64,000 nt of DNA from Rutpela maculata (GCA_936432065.2 OW386287.2:90315688-90379687); one strand, 5' to 3'. Counted from the first letter of the stretch, positions 43,810-56,364 are shown. Numbers and translations: made by a program. The notes: generated from the sequence alone by a model not told the origin.

Positions 43810-44915
43810 TATTTAATGGACACATTAAAATTTTAGATGTCCACTAGATATCCTTGTTGTAGAAAAGAACCTCGCACGGAATGATAGGAAAATGGCCCTT
43901 GGTTAAATTGCACCAAATTTTAGTATATTATGCTCCTAAACAATAGTTCTCATGGGCACAATGCTCGAAATTCAATATAGCGCAAGCCACTACTTGTTGA
44001 AGACAGAACCATTAAGCGCGGAATCAAAGAACTGGTATACTGTTCCTACCCTACATGAATATTTATTGTATTCCAATAGTGCTGAATATGTATATGCGAA
44101 TGTATGTGTGGAATTAAGCAGGCATATATATAGAAATAATCCTGATAATGGCATTGAAGTATTCCAAAAAACACTAATTCTAAAACCATTGATGAAAACT
44201 AAGTACGAGTAGTGATGGAGTCACTCGAATGAAAAATAACCAGTTATCCAGTTATTGAAATAACCTGCATCACTCGGTTATCGCCAATAAGTATTCGAGT
44301 GAAAAAAACCTAATGTTAAACAGTCACTGAATTATAACCATTACTTACTGGAAGCTTTCATACATCAGATCACAATTGGCCCTTTTTAAGGCCAAATGAT
44401 GTGCAAATTCCGATATCCGAATATCCTTGTAGGGCACATTGGGTAATACTAATATGTGCGGTTCGTGATAATACTTATAAATTTGACTACTCTCTTAAAT
44501 GCAATATTTTCTAATTAAATCATAGAGTATGTACTTATACGCTAGGGGATATGTGTGGATATTAATACATTCCGAATGATGTTTCGACGTAAACGTTTAT
44601 TCAATGAGAATTGACACATGAATTCACATATACCTAAGCATACTGGACCATTAAAATACATAAATATGAACATACATTAATTAGTGTATGGTAGGAGCAG
44701 TATACTAGTTCTTTGGTTTCGCACTTAATGGTTCTGTCTTCGACAAGCAGTGCTATATTGACTTTTGAGCATTGTGCCCATGAGAACCTGTAGGCCAGGA
44801 CCTATAACCTACTAAATTTTGATGCAATTTAACCGAGGGCCATTTTCCTTTCATTCCGTGTGAGGTACTTTACTTGAAGTGGTCATCTAATGTCCAGTCC
44901 ACTATAAGAACTATT
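43810..44915. repeat. Element with about 220-bp terminal inverted repeats
   Basis: The left arm (43810-44060) and right arm (44690-44915) pair: for example CTCATGGGCACAATGCTC faces GAGCATTGTGCCCATGAG, and AGACAGAACCATTAAG faces CTTAATGGTTCTGTCT. An 86-codon frame at 43952-44212 shows no known domain. Confidence 0.8.
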
Positions 44916-45312
44916 TTTTACAAGCTTTTATTTAACCTGCAATGTTTGTGTGTTAGATTATTTGTTTAGTTCAAATCTTGCAAGTCAATTTTAAAACAGT
45001 TATCCCCAACTGATTGAGCTGAAATTTTGCATACACGTTTAGCTTGGATGACAATGCATGGTTAGCTAAGTGAGGTCATTCTAAATCCAATATGGCGGAC
45101 TCCCAAAGATGGCGAACCAGTTATATTTTATGCACCCCCATGATCATAGATTAAAGACTTATATATTATATATAGATAGGGAACTCTCAGTATTTTTTCA
45201 AACTGCAAACATTACGTCGCAGACAGCTCTGTATTCCCGCCTTTTTGATACATGCGGGGTTGGTACAGGCGGGAATTTAAAACGATTTTCAAACAAATTG
45301 CTTTGGCCATCA

Positions 45313-45440
45313 TTAGACTATAAACATTCTTTGACAAAGATCTTTTATAAAAGATATTTTTATGAGATAAAATATCTATCAAATTACTCATAAAATATCT
45401 TTTATAAAAGATCTTTGTCAAAGAACTTTTATAGTCTAAT
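45313..45440. repeat. Near-perfect palindrome, about 55-bp arms
   Basis: TTAGACTATAAA..TTCTTTGACAAAGATC on the left faces GATCTTTGTCAAAGAA..TTTATAGTCTAA on the right, loop under 30 bp; ATCTTTTATAAAAGAT is itself palindromic in each arm. Confidence 0.9.
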
Positions 45441-47024
45441 GCAAAGATGTTTTAACTCCTAGATCGCTCAACCCTATCTCAATTCTGTGTAAAACATTTC
45501 AAGCAAAGAACCGCCCATTATCTCTCCCACTTTGCTTCTACTCCGGGCCCAACTCCAAATACGCGTGTTGCCTATGCGCATGGTGACAGTCTGGCAATAC
45601 CACTGGTTGCTCCGGGCAATTGTTAATGCCGGTTGAGATTTGATTGCGTTTGCGCTTTAAGAGCTTAAAATCTTGTTGACAAACTCGATCTTTCCCGACA
45701 CTAGCAACGGTAAAGTTCGGCAATTTCAGCATTGCTGTCTCACTTTTTGAGGCGTGTTAATATTGCTCTCTCCGTTGAGATGTTTGCAGCTTCGTCATAT
45801 ACGAATTCCTTGTGGGTTAAACCATCTAGTAGTTAAAGATCTTTGGTCTAATGGTGGACTTAAAATTAAATAAGTCATTTCGAAACTAGAAATTGATCAT
45901 TTGTTAACTTAACGGAAAATCATTACAATAAATGCAATAACATTTAAAAAGTAACTAACGTAAGTAAAATTATTACGAAAGTATTAAGATGTTGAAGCAG
46001 CGTTGAAATAAGTAAAGTGTTAAAGTAACTAATGTATCAAAATACCTGTATAAAATTAAATGACATATATACTTTAGAAGTAGAAACACAACACGTAGAA
46101 CTCATCAGTCTTTAAAATTCAATAATACCACAGTCGTTTTTAGTCAATTTCTTGGGAGCCACGTTCTCTACAAATCAATATGCATTTTCACATCCTTATG
46201 TTAGAACAACGCAACACTTAAAACCCATTACAATTTTTAATATTCAATAGAACAGTGTCGTTTCTAGTCAATTTCATTGGAAACTCATGTTATTTACAAA
46301 TAAGCAAACGGATTAGCACCCATATGTAAACAATAATGGCGTGACAACTGAAAGCTGAAAGTAGTGACCTTCGAGGATATAGAGGAAAATAGAGATCGCT
46401 AAACGGCTGTTTGTTTGTTCGGCCCACAACTGTAAATAAGAAATTATTAATCCCTGATTCTCTTGGCTGGTACTAAATAATGTGTTCGGTAGGGGATGCT
46501 CTCTAATATGGCGTTTAGTATAATTTGCGTATTGTTTACTTTCGTGTTCTATTGTGTTTTGTGGTTGTTTACTACGCCTCTCCCTTGCCCATATGTATTG
46601 AGAACAAATATACGCATTGTTGTAAAATTGAAAAGGCACTTCTATTTTGCCTTATATGCTCGAAGGTAGTGATAGTCGGGCAAGATGCAGATTTGCGCAG
46701 CCGTCGTATGATTCAAGTACAAGTAGCGACACAGCGACGTAATGGAAACTAAAGACAACGATTTTGTAAAATAGTAGGAGTGTGCATAGCCTGCCCATGA
46801 TAGGGTATCAAATGAAAGGGTTTGCTGAGAAGGATACGAAAATAAAATGACGTCACACTAAATTCTATATGGCGGACGCCCCAAGATGGCGGACAAAATT
46901 TTTTAGTTTTAACACTATAATTTGATCGTATAGTGTATTCGCTCATACGTTGCATTCTAAAGAAATGATGAGGGATCCGGTTTAAACTACAAGTTTTATA
47001 TCGGATAGCAATGAATATAAAAAT

Positions 47025-47312
47025 AACATTAAATGTAAAAAAACCTTTTTTATAAACAAGCTTTTATTATTTAGGTGTACTAAAACGAAAAAAATAAAAA
47101 TAAAAAAAATTAATAGTCTTAAAAGCTTGTCACGTGAACAGAAATAAAAAAAATTACTTAGATACTTACAAAAAAAATTAATGCCTGTATGAACTTCTCG
47201 CGCGTGACAAGCTTTTAAGACAATGAATTTTTTTTATTTTTATTTTTTTCGTTTTAGTACACCTAAATAATAAAAGCTTGTTTTTAAAAAAGTTTTTTTA
47301 CATTTAATTTTA
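47025..47312. repeat. AT-rich inverted repeat
   Basis: Arms near 47025-47133 and 47205-47312 pair almost completely, including AAGCTTTTATTATTTAGGTG and the inverted AAAAGCTTGTCACG word close to the centre. About 70-bp spacer. Confidence 0.85.
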
Positions 47313-47606
47313 TTAACACCTACATACATAGAATCGAATATCTTAAACATGTCCAAACTGTTGATTTAAATTAGGGCTGGACACTAAAAAAATAAAACAA
47401 TGTAAAGGAAATCTCAGATTTCTTTAAGGATGTACTTTTGTTTCCATTTAGAAGAAATAAGCGGCGATTGAAGAGACATACAGGGCGGATGCGATACGAT
47501 GCTTGTTTTCCCCCGCCTATAACTCTAAGAATATTAATACTACGTAAAAATGTGACTGAACCATTTCGATAGAGAATTTACATATCTTTAAATTTGATAA
47601 CCATCT

Positions 47607-47777
47607 TTTTTTTATATAGAATCGTTCAGAACTGAGATATTGGCAAAAAAATGATTTTTAAGCGATATTTCCCCAAAATTGGGGGTGATAATCTCTTTTT
47701 TTTGGTAGGACCGTTCAGAACAGAGATATTGGCAAAAAAATGATTTTTAAGCGATTTTCCCCCAAAATTGAGGGTGT
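47607..47777. repeat. Tandem repeat, 79-bp unit, two copies
   Basis: CGTTCAGAACTGAGATATTG and CGTTCAGAACAGAGATATTG begin the units 79 bp apart; GCAAAAAAATGATTTTTAAG is identical in both. Confidence 0.85.
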
Positions 47778-47924
47778 TCCGGGGGGGCAGGCAAGGGCAA
47801 AAAAATAATATGTCTAGAAGAGGTATATAATGAACTGATTTCAACAATAAAATCTTTTGTACAATTCAAAACAATGTTATTTTACCTGACGAATGACCTG
47901 TAGACTTTGTTGCCTTTACCAATC

Positions 47925-48291
47925 TTATAAACTATGATGGTATGTTGAGTTCATATAATGATTCATATAGCTTTGGTCTTATGATGCTATCGTATGCAGT
48001 TCTAAAATCAATGAATATATACTACGTGTCGATGTTGAACTCTCTAGTCTTTTCGAGTATTTGGTGCAGCACAAATATTTGGTCGATTGTGGAGCGACCC
48101 AATCTGAAGTCACTTTGGTATTCTCCTAGCATGTTTTCTGTATATGTTCTTAACCTCCTGTATATTATATTCGATAGGATCTTGTATATTGAGTTAAGCA
48201 ATGCCTCTGTAATTTTTACAATTAATTTGGTCGCCTTTTTTATGTAATGGACATATAATCTAAGAAAGTTGATGGTTTGTATTTTCCTCAC
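47925..48291 (-). pseudogene. RTE-type LINE reverse transcriptase fragment
   Basis: The minus strand encodes EALLNSIYKILSNIIYRRLR, then GEYQSDFRLGRSTIDQIFVL and, after one stop, YIFIDFRTAYDSIIRPKLYE. These match reverse transcriptase motifs around the first catalytic aspartate region (usual D-F-x-x-A-F/Y-D). The piece is short, with two stops, hence dead. Confidence 0.8.
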
Positions 48292-48879
48292 ATCGTACTG
48301 TGAATTACTCGCAATGATCAGTCCGATGTAAGTAGAGAGTCGGTTAACTTATTCATTATGTATATTATTTAAAGAAGTAAAATCTAAATATTTCCTACAT
48401 TTATTGACCATTCAAGATATCCATAAGTATCTGGTGTAAGGACAAGAGGAAGCTAAACGATTCCCTAATTTAAAAGTATGTTGATAAGATCATTCATAAA
48501 ATGTTTCATTTATATTTGTTGTATTTATCCTAAGAAAGTTCTGTAAAATTCCTTGTTTTAAACCAATGAAAAACTTACTTTTAATAGCATGGTCAAATAT
48601 AATTAAAGGTCATTACGATACAATATCGAGTTAATAGTATAAGAAAAGAACGAATGGTTTCTTTGAAAGTTATCTGCTAAATACCCAAAATAAAATTTTT
48701 TAATAATGATGTGAGCAAAAATACAAGATATATAAATACAGGTATATATTGTAAACACAAAAGTTGTAAAATTTACAAATGGCGTTCAGAAATAGTTACA
48801 AATAACCTTCCTCTCTTCCACTTAACCAGAATTAATGATTAAAAAAATCTAGTACAATGTGACAATTATTTTATTTTAG

Positions 48880-49093
48880 ATTTGGTAGAACATGCAGCCT
48901 TGGTTCAGATGGTAATGTAATTTGTAATTGTCAACCCGGTTATGTTGGAAATCGTTGTGAATACTGTGCCCCTGGATATTCAGGCAACCCTCTAATCCCT
49001 GGTGATTCATGTAGAATTAATGCTCCTGAACCTCTGTGTAATCCAGATGGCTCTCTTGGTGGGATGGACGCTGGTGGTAGATGTAGATGCAAG
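48880..49093 (+). CDS. trol: Perlecan exon 12 of window: laminin EGF modules
   Basis: A 214-nt exon, phase 2 to 0. It encodes FGRTCSLGSDGNVICNCQPG, YVGNRCEYCAPGYSGNPLIP, then a second module start with CNPDGSLGG and CRCK. The C-x-C..G-Y-x-G-x-x-C-x-x-C pattern is that of laminin EGF. Acceptor TTTATTTTAG, donor GTAGGT. Confidence 0.95.
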
Positions 49094-52000
49094 GTAGGTG
49101 ACAAGTGATATAGAAATATAGAGATTCCGTGATATAATAAAAGTTTATATTTATGCCGTGTTCTTTGCATAGCAGTTTTTGCTGAGTGATAACCAAATGG
49201 AGAATATATCAAATAAGTTATGCACATAAGGCCAATTGAGATCGAGATTTTTAAGAATGTATATAGAGGTTTGAAATTGATAGCTCCCTTCTGTTGATTT
49301 AAAAAAAATGTACGCCAAATTCATTTACTTCTATTTTCTCATTTATTGTCTACGTTTTTTTGTCATTGTTTATAATATTCAAAAGTGGGTGAATTTTTTA
49401 AGCAGCAAGCAGACAAAAGAAACTACGAAATCACGAGCAAATGATTCGCATTAAAAAATGTTTCTATATCGAAAATAGGGGACCAACTTCACAGGTATCG
49501 ATATTGCTAAATAACTAATATAAGGAATGATGTACAATAAATAAAATAAATTGATTAAAATGGGCAGTTTCTGCGCCCATTCATTGCAATATACGAAGCT
49601 TTCATAAATGATCACATGACTCGCAATCAGTTACTTTGAATTTTATACTTGTCATATCTAAGCCGGAATTTCTACGGATTTATCGTGAATTTTCAATATA
49701 GATCCATCATTTCATTGTTTCAGTCGTTTTCTCTGGCAGTTCATTTCAACGAATGTCATGGCTATTGTGGCACTGAACGTCGTTATGTTCTGGCAGATGC
49801 CTACCTGCAATCTCTAATTACTATAAGTACCTGTTGAAATATATTTAAAATAAAATCTAAATATTTATTCTCATAAGTTTGGTATAAAGATAAAACTACG
49901 CTAAATTTTAAAACTATAGTTACGTATAGAACAAATTGCTTGTCATAAGACTTTTATTTCCTTTTGCGACAAGTCTATGCTAATAAATCCATAAAAGGCA
50001 TAAGAAAATTTTTATTAATAACTCCACTTTTGAGTAGTTTCAAACTGGACGGTTCATTTTGACCACTCTAAAATTGAACTTCTTGGTCATTTATCATCAA
50101 TTTTTTAGCTTATGGCCGCCATATTGATGCCGCTTTCTTGATTTTTGCAAAGGCGCATATGGCTTTTCGTTCAATTAACTAACATTATCATCGACAGCAA
50201 TAGGAAATTGTCCAGGCGATAATGTAGATTAACTAACCAAAAATAACTGACCGGTAAATTTATAGCTATGGATTTATATCTAAAGCTATTTGACCAAACA
50301 AGATATAACGCAAAAGCACAAATACTGTTAATGAGTTCGGTAATATCCTCCGTAGTGAAGAGGTTTGTATCTAGGCCTTGTATATTTTTCCCCTTTTCGA
50401 TAAAAAAAGAAAAACATAACAATTCCAGCTTTTACGTGATCGTCTATTTTTAGTTAGGACCCAAATTTACGTTGTGATAGTAATTTTATTGAACAGGTTC
50501 TTTTTAAAGTTTGATATTACTTGTTCCTGTTTACTGATTTAATTTATTTACCTTCACTCTAGAAACATTCATTTAATAATTCTCTTTACTTTTGGTACCT
50601 TTTTATTTATTTGTATTTTACTTAATAAAGATTTCACTGCGATTACAATTTTATTTGGAATCGGTTTATTTGTCTAAAGAATTATAATTTTATTTAAGTT
50701 CTCATTCCTGAAAAAGTATAATATTGAAAGAAAATACCGAAAGTGTTTTAATACATTTATTTTAAGACAATCGTCCTATTCATTAGTATAGATTACACAT
50801 TTGTTGGACAACTACCACATTTTACATGAAAATAATACAAATATAAGTTGGGACAATAGTCACAATAATTTACTATAAGTTTAAATTAAATATTCGTTGG
50901 GGCAACAGCCACATAGAAAAATAATGGAAAGTATTCTTTGTGAAAAAATCATCACTATTACTTCCATAGAATAGTCAGGTCAGCTATGCAAACAATAAAA
51001 TAAATTGTTTACAATGACAATAGTCATTACTCGTGAAATATTTATAGTTGGAGTCGGACATACGTAAAATCTGACACAAAACTCGGGAAATCTCCCAGTA
51101 GTGATATTGTGATAAAAAGACAATCAACAAAATCCTGTTTAACTGTCACGTCAATTCGTAGTATGGCTAGTTACAATTGTACTTGGCCGAGATCAATGGA
51201 TCTCAAATTTAACACCTGATGTATTTCTAGATGAAATGACAACCAACAAAATCTTGTGATTGTCTTTCGAAAATATTCGAAAATATAATTGATAACAAAG
51301 AGCTGTGTTCAGATCTTATCATATGTAAATAATAGACATGTTCCAGTTTTAACCACAGAGATGACAATTAAGAACTCTGTAAAGCAGAATCCTGCAAAAG
51401 TAAATAATTGCCAAGTCTAAAGCTACAACATCACGGATGTGCACATAGCGTTTGTATAGCTAAGCTGAATATTGCCCGGACTATAACAACAATCGTGATC
51501 AGATTTTAAAAACCAAAGAAAACTTCCCATTTATTAATCAAATAAAATAGTAAGTTAATTCTGAATATAATTAACTATACGGTGAAATAAATCAATATAG
51601 TATAATTCCAAATTAATTAGCTAATCAAAAGGTACCACAGCATTGTCGCAATCGCGAAGCCGAGGATATAAAGTCGTTTACTTTTCTGATATTTAAATAA
51701 ATATTATTTGATACATTGTTATACTACCAGTATTTCTTCTCCCACAGTATCCAGACTAAGTCTGGGTGTATTCGAGAAAAATAGGTCTATGAAGACGCCG
51801 AAGCGTGCTCCTAGACTAAGTTTCTATTTTCTAGCGCTCAACAGAAAAATAGGTCTATAAAGACTAAGTTTCTTGTTGGGTGCAAAATGTTTGACAGTTA
51901 GGACCAGGTTAAGCATAAGTAGATGGTTCTAAATAGTTGCTTGGTTTGATCTAACTGACCAAGAGACCAATTTGTGGTCCCTATTTATACGAAATTTCCT

Positions 52001-52995
52001 CAGCGTTGTTTAAGAGAACATATCTATTTGATATGAAAGAGTAAGTGAGTTAGGTAATATCTCCGCGGATGCTGATATGGCCCGTTCTTTGTTCTCGTTA
52101 CCCTGACGTAAATGTGGCTAGTCCATTACTTTAATATGTTTATTTTAACACCATAAAATCTGTGAGTTTCGAGGCACGAAACTGCGTTTAAAAGAAATAT
52201 TCAAAACGATTTCTATATAGGAATAAAATTATTTTAAATATTATGGAACTGTAATTAGCGTATTTAATAGAACTGAAGTTTTATATCGAAAAATGATAAA
52301 GCGAAATGGTTTCCAGTTATTAGGCGGCAATTTAGTTTTATTTAATATCCAAAAATAAGTAAAATTTGATTAGGAAATTTTTTCACAAACAGACGACCTA
52401 GATACGGGGCGTCTCAGTAGTTATAATATAATTACCCATACAGCACACCAAATAACGATTACGATGTGTTCGCATTGTGACGATGTATCTAGATGCAGAC
52501 ACAAGGTTACACAATTCTACGATGTAAATGTGCTACGTTTACACATTGTAGGCACACACGTATGCACAAAGGTTAAACGTCCGCCTCACAATGTAGCCAC
52601 AGTATACCATTTACATATACACAAATAATTTGATCCACAGTGTGTTATCGGATGCACAGTGATTGACTTCCTAATGTTTCAGACGAATGACGTCTTATGC
52701 TAGACGTTAATTTGATGTCTTTTTCAGGTTATATTTGGTAATCCCTCCACAGGTTTTTAGCAATGGGAACATATAAAACTACATACTAGTTAGTAAGTCT
52801 ACTTGATAAAAATAAAGTAATTAATGCATAAATACGTTTTGTCCTATGAATTTATTTGTTAGCCATCCGTATATTTTATTTACATTAACTATCTAATATT
52901 GTTTACCATCACTCCAATTTCCTCTCATAAGGGTTGCCTGTAAATTATAATGTTTATTAAGTTATTAAATTCATTTTTACTTACCTTTGCCAATT

Positions 52996-53082
52996 GCGGT
53001 GGGTAGGGGTCGAACCTACACATGTCTCTGTTGTCCGTATTACAGTACTGACGCTTCTACCCACTGAGCCATCGTGGTGACT
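52996..53082 (-). repeat. tRNA-like segment (tRNA-derived repeat head or pseudogene)
   Basis: The minus strand reads ATGGCTCAGTGGGTAGAAGC, an A-box-like start, and about 40 nt later GTAGGTTCGACCCCTAC, a clean T-arm with perfect 5-bp stem and B box. Acceptor and anticodon stems do not pair convincingly, so a functional tRNA is unlikely. Confidence 0.5.
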
Positions 53083-53555
53083 GTTATTTCGGATGCTAAA
53101 AGCAGTATTTATGATGTCTATGAAGTCTTTATTATGTGTGAAATTGAATTTCTAGCCTTATTTAAAATATATGAAAATCTTTCAAGTTCTCTTTTTTTTT
53201 TCTATTTTTTTTACGTGTTCCCAAACCTGAATTTTTCGAGTTACTAGTATTTTTATTTATTTATAATCATTAAGAAGAACTTATTTAATTTAATTAAACT
53301 GTCACCAGTGTCACCTGAGTTAAGAATTAAAGTTTTAAGTTGAAGTACTTATACAAACCTGGGAAACGTGTTGGAGAAAAAACGGTCAGGTATAATATAT
53401 CATCTACAACATAAATAGAATATTTAATGGTGTAAAACAGACCTAAAATTGAAAAGAAGTATATTCGTACATCGGTTTTATAAGCAATTATTACCTTGAA
53501 AAAAACAACTAAAAGTTTTTTTGCAATCATTTTAACAAAAAAAAAAAAAAGACAA

Positions 53556-53625
53556 GAGTGAGCACGGATCGAACCGCGTACCTCTTGACTCGCCGCTTAA
53601 CGTTTAACTCACTCAACCACTGACT
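53556..53625 (-). repeat. Second tRNA-like segment
   Basis: The minus strand has CAGTGGTTGAGTGAGTTAAA, an A-box-like start, and CGCGGTTCGATCCGTGCTC, a B-box-like T-arm, about 35 nt apart. An A-rich run lies just beyond its 3' side (53537-53551). Probably the head of a short interspersed repeat. Confidence 0.45.
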
Positions 53626-54455
53626 TCTGTTTGAATATCTGCTTAAAGACTTTATAGGTAGTAGAACACGCAACGGCTAGATTTTGCTTTTTAATGCATT
53701 TTAATCTAATTTTATTATTAAAAGAACTCGATATCTTTAAAACTGCCGAATCTTTGCAAACTCTTTCGAATATAAATTATTTTGGATATTGTTAAAAAAC
53801 AAAAATGCCTGCTATATGTGTGGCTATGACCACTCTTATAGAGGAAAGAGGACACATGAGATACACATGGCCGGTATGCTCACGCTGACGCTTTGCGCGC
53901 GCACACTGTTCCATGCTTGAATAGTCGAATGTAGACACGACAAAACACAACTAAAAAGTGTATATATAGTTATTTGTATCATGTGTATATATCGCACTTT
54001 TATGTGGTGTATGCAGTAGGCACAAGTATTATATAAAGCATCACACATACATATGACTTAAACCTTGTAGGCATCTTCTACGGACGTCAAATTTCAACAT
54101 TCTAATGATCCTTCTTTACGTTATATAAAAATGTTTAGAATCTTGAGTGCATACGGTATACAATTATTAAACATTGTATCACATAATTCTGTCAATATAA
54201 ACATAAGTGTACCTCATATGTGTACGTCAGTACTAGTTTAACAATTAGATCCACCTTAACATATTTTGTTTCTCATGTCTATATCTTGTAGAGACGTAAT
54301 TACAATTGGACGTGCTGTTTGGGTAAATACTTGGTATTCACAATTACGATCTTACTCTATAGCATAAGCAGATCAATGTTATTTACTAAGAATTGTAAAA
54401 GCTAATTATTTTTATTTATAGCTAAAGAATTAGTAAGCATTGAACTTTATTTCAG

Positions 54456-54596
54456 GATTTGACTGATGGTCCACTTTGTAACCAATGTAAGGCTAATACA
54501 TTCTACTTAAATAATAAGAACGAGTTTGGTTGCATAGCATGTTTCTGTATGGGAGTATCCGATCAGTGTTCAAGTTCAAACTGGTATAGGAACCAA
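54456..54596 (+). CDS. trol: Perlecan exon 13 of window: laminin EGF
   Basis: A 141-nt exon, phase 0-0. It encodes DLTDGPLCNQCKANTFYLN, then GCIACFCMGVSDQCSSSNWY: the end of a laminin EGF module and the half-module that hosts the next laminin IV insertion. Acceptor TATTTCAG, donor GTAATT; the following intron is only 55 bp. Confidence 0.93.
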
Positions 54597-54651
54597 GTAA
54601 TTATCATAACTAATATTAAATGTCTAGTTTATTTACTTTCATTCATTTCAG

Positions 54652-54933
54652 ATATCAAATATTTTCACTAGTTCTCTTAATAATTTCACATTAATTGACA
54701 ACCTCTACAGAGATGTACCGATAACTCAAGGGATAAGATTAAATTCGCAAGATCAAGAGATTTCATACAGTACTTTTACTTCACCAAATGCTTATTACTG
54801 GTCGTTACCTTCACGGTATTTAGGAAACAAAATAACTTCATATGGTGGTTATCTTAGATATACCTTGAGACATACCCCTGTGTCTGGCGGGCAGAGTTCT
54901 AGAAATTCCGCAGCAGATGTTGAACTTGTCAGC
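54652..54933 (+). CDS. trol: Perlecan exon 14 of window: laminin IV module B, first part
   Basis: A 282-nt exon, phase 0-0, without a methionine. It carries LIDNLYRDVPITQG and the laminin B signature AYYWSLPSRYLGNKITSYGG plus YLRYTLRH. Acceptor TCATTTCAG, donor GTAAGT. The two short flanking introns (55 and 67 bp) contrast with the multi-kilobase introns nearby. Confidence 0.95.
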
Positions 54934-55000
54934 GTAAGTACTTTAAAATAAATTTGGAAACTGTTATATATTTGTATTTTTCATTTAATATTGTTTTTAG

Positions 55001-55206
55001 AGAAATAATATCAATCTCCTATTTTTCAATCGCAATCAAACTCGTCCATCAAATGAACCACAAACATTTATAGTACCTCTCTTGGAACAATATTGGCAGC
55101 GTCAAGATGGTCAAAGAGCTGATCGAGAGCATCTCCTTATGGCTTTAGCCGATCTAGATGCTATCTATATTAAGGCTACATACTATACAAACACCCAGCA
55201 GTCATC
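55001..55206 (+). CDS. trol: Perlecan exon 15 of window: laminin IV module B, second part
   Basis: A 206-nt exon, phase 0 to 2. It reads INLLFFNRNQTRPSNEP, a possible N-glycosylation site (NQT), then LLEQYWQRQDG and ADREHLLMALADLDAIYIKA, the conserved helical part of laminin IV. Acceptor TTTTTAG, donor GTAAGT. Confidence 0.95.
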
Positions 55207-55798
55207 GTAAGTACTTCAGGATTATTATTCAAATATAGTGGAGTCAAATTAAGCACCAAAATAGGTGAATAAGGAATTTTCTGGCTGCAGCCATTTTATT
55301 GTTTTATTTTAGCAAGTGCTACAAAAAGTTTAGGAAGAAATTGGTCTATTGCTTCTTGTAAAATTTGAAACTACATTTAAAAAAAAAATTGTCCTCCTAC
55401 GAGTCGATGCACTTAAACTGTATGCGGTGGAAATTCCGAAATTATTATTAATTTTTAGCCATTTAGATAAATATTTTGTGCTAAAATTTGGCATCAAAAT
55501 TTTATAATTAGATAAAGTTTAGTTAGTGGGTTTTTTACAATATCTATGTTATTCTGAATAGGATAATTAAAGATTATATGTAATAACTTCATCATCACGT
55601 AAACAAAGTAAAATTATGACGTTGGTTTAAGAGTGACATGCACCACTTAATAGATTGAAATTTCTTTAGCACTTATACATAGTATACATAAAATAATTTA
55701 AAACAACAAACTTGCTACTGCCAAACAATTCTATTCAAAATTTCTTTGACTCCACTAATAATGTTCTGTAACAGCTTGCTTATATAATTTATTTATAG
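55207..55798 (+). other. Intron 15 (592 bp)
   Basis: AT-rich; no repeat or gene recognised. Confidence 0.6.
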
Positions 55799-56024
55799 GT
55801 TAATTTCGGTATCACTGGACATTGCTAGTGAACGCAACACTGGATTGGAAAGAGCGTTAGAAGTTGAACAATGCATTTGCCCTGAGGGATACGTTGGGCT
55901 GTCTTGTCAAGACTGTAATGTGGGATATACTCGAACTACAAATGGGTTATACCTTGGACTTTGCGAACTTTGTAATTGTAATGGACATTCTTCCGATTGT
56001 GATGCCGAAACTGGAAGTTGTATC
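55799..56024 (+). CDS. trol: Perlecan exon 16 of window: end of laminin IV B and laminin EGF
   Basis: A 226-nt exon, phase 2 to 0. It starts SLISVSLDIASERNTGLERA, the last strand of laminin IV with its link, then EGF modules with CICPEGYVGLSCQDC, LCELCNCNGHSSDCD and GSCI. Acceptor TTTATAG, donor GTAAGA. Confidence 0.95.
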
Positions 56025-56190
56025 GTAAGAATATTTTGATATTTAATGATATTTTCAAATGCCCCTTATATACTTCTAATTATCAGAACCTAATTTAACT
56101 AGTATTGAAACTACATATCTTGAATGATTCATTATTGCAGCATTAACGTTGATAGAAACTTTCTTTCACATAAGTAAATATTTTTTTTAG

Positions 56191-56364
56191 AATTGTCGTG
56201 ATTATACAACTGGAGATTATTGTGAACGATGTCTCCCAGGTTATTCAGGGGATCCAGTGAATGGAATACCCTGCACTTATCAAGGTAATCCTCCATTAAA
56301 TTGCAATTGTGACCCACGTGGATCGATTTCAAATGAATGCAGAAATGGAAGATGTAGCTGCAAG
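56191..56364 (+). CDS. trol: Perlecan exon 17 of window: laminin EGF
   Basis: A 174-nt exon, phase 0-0. It encodes NCRDYTTGDYCERCLPGYSG, then LNCNCDPRGSISNECRNGRC and SCK: parts of two consecutive laminin EGF modules. It follows an eight-T acceptor tract; donor GTAATT. Confidence 0.95.

Larger units (their letters stand above)
43535..48879 (+). other. Intron 11 (5.3 kb)
   Basis: Holds a long inverted-end element (43810-44915), a near-perfect palindrome (45313-45440), an AT-rich inverted repeat (47025-47312), a tandem repeat (47607-47777) and a reverse transcriptase fragment (47925-48291). Two stretches with ATGGCGGAC..CCAAGATGGCG (about 45090 and 46870) are related repeats. No host exon seen. 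Confidence 0.65.
49094..54455 (+). other. Intron 12 (5.4 kb)
   Basis: No host exon found. Visible are two tRNA-like segments (52996-53082 and 53556-53625), three loosely spaced GTTGG.ACAA.AGCCACA-type words at 50790-50920, and repeated AAAATAGGTCTAT.AAGAC at 51778 and 51845. The rest is AT-rich, possibly old long-terminal-repeat or MITE debris, but I cannot support a specific element. Confidence 0.55.

Noticed and set aside
43952..44212. 86-codon frame inside an inverted-end element
   Set aside because: Overlaps the left arm of the repeat, so much of it is constrained by nothing but the palindrome; no motif.
45109..45421. Open frames on both strands
   Set aside because: They run through the palindrome 45313-45440, which produces mirrored frames; not genes.
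48022..48247. Plus-strand frame of about 100 codons at 47942-48247
   Set aside because: Antisense of the reverse transcriptase fragment.
50700..52300. Solo LTR of a retrotransposon
   Set aside because: Some repeated words, but no paired TG..CA ends or target duplication could be found.
52996..53082. Functional tRNA gene
   Set aside because: The T-arm is good but acceptor and anticodon stems do not pair; called tRNA-like only.
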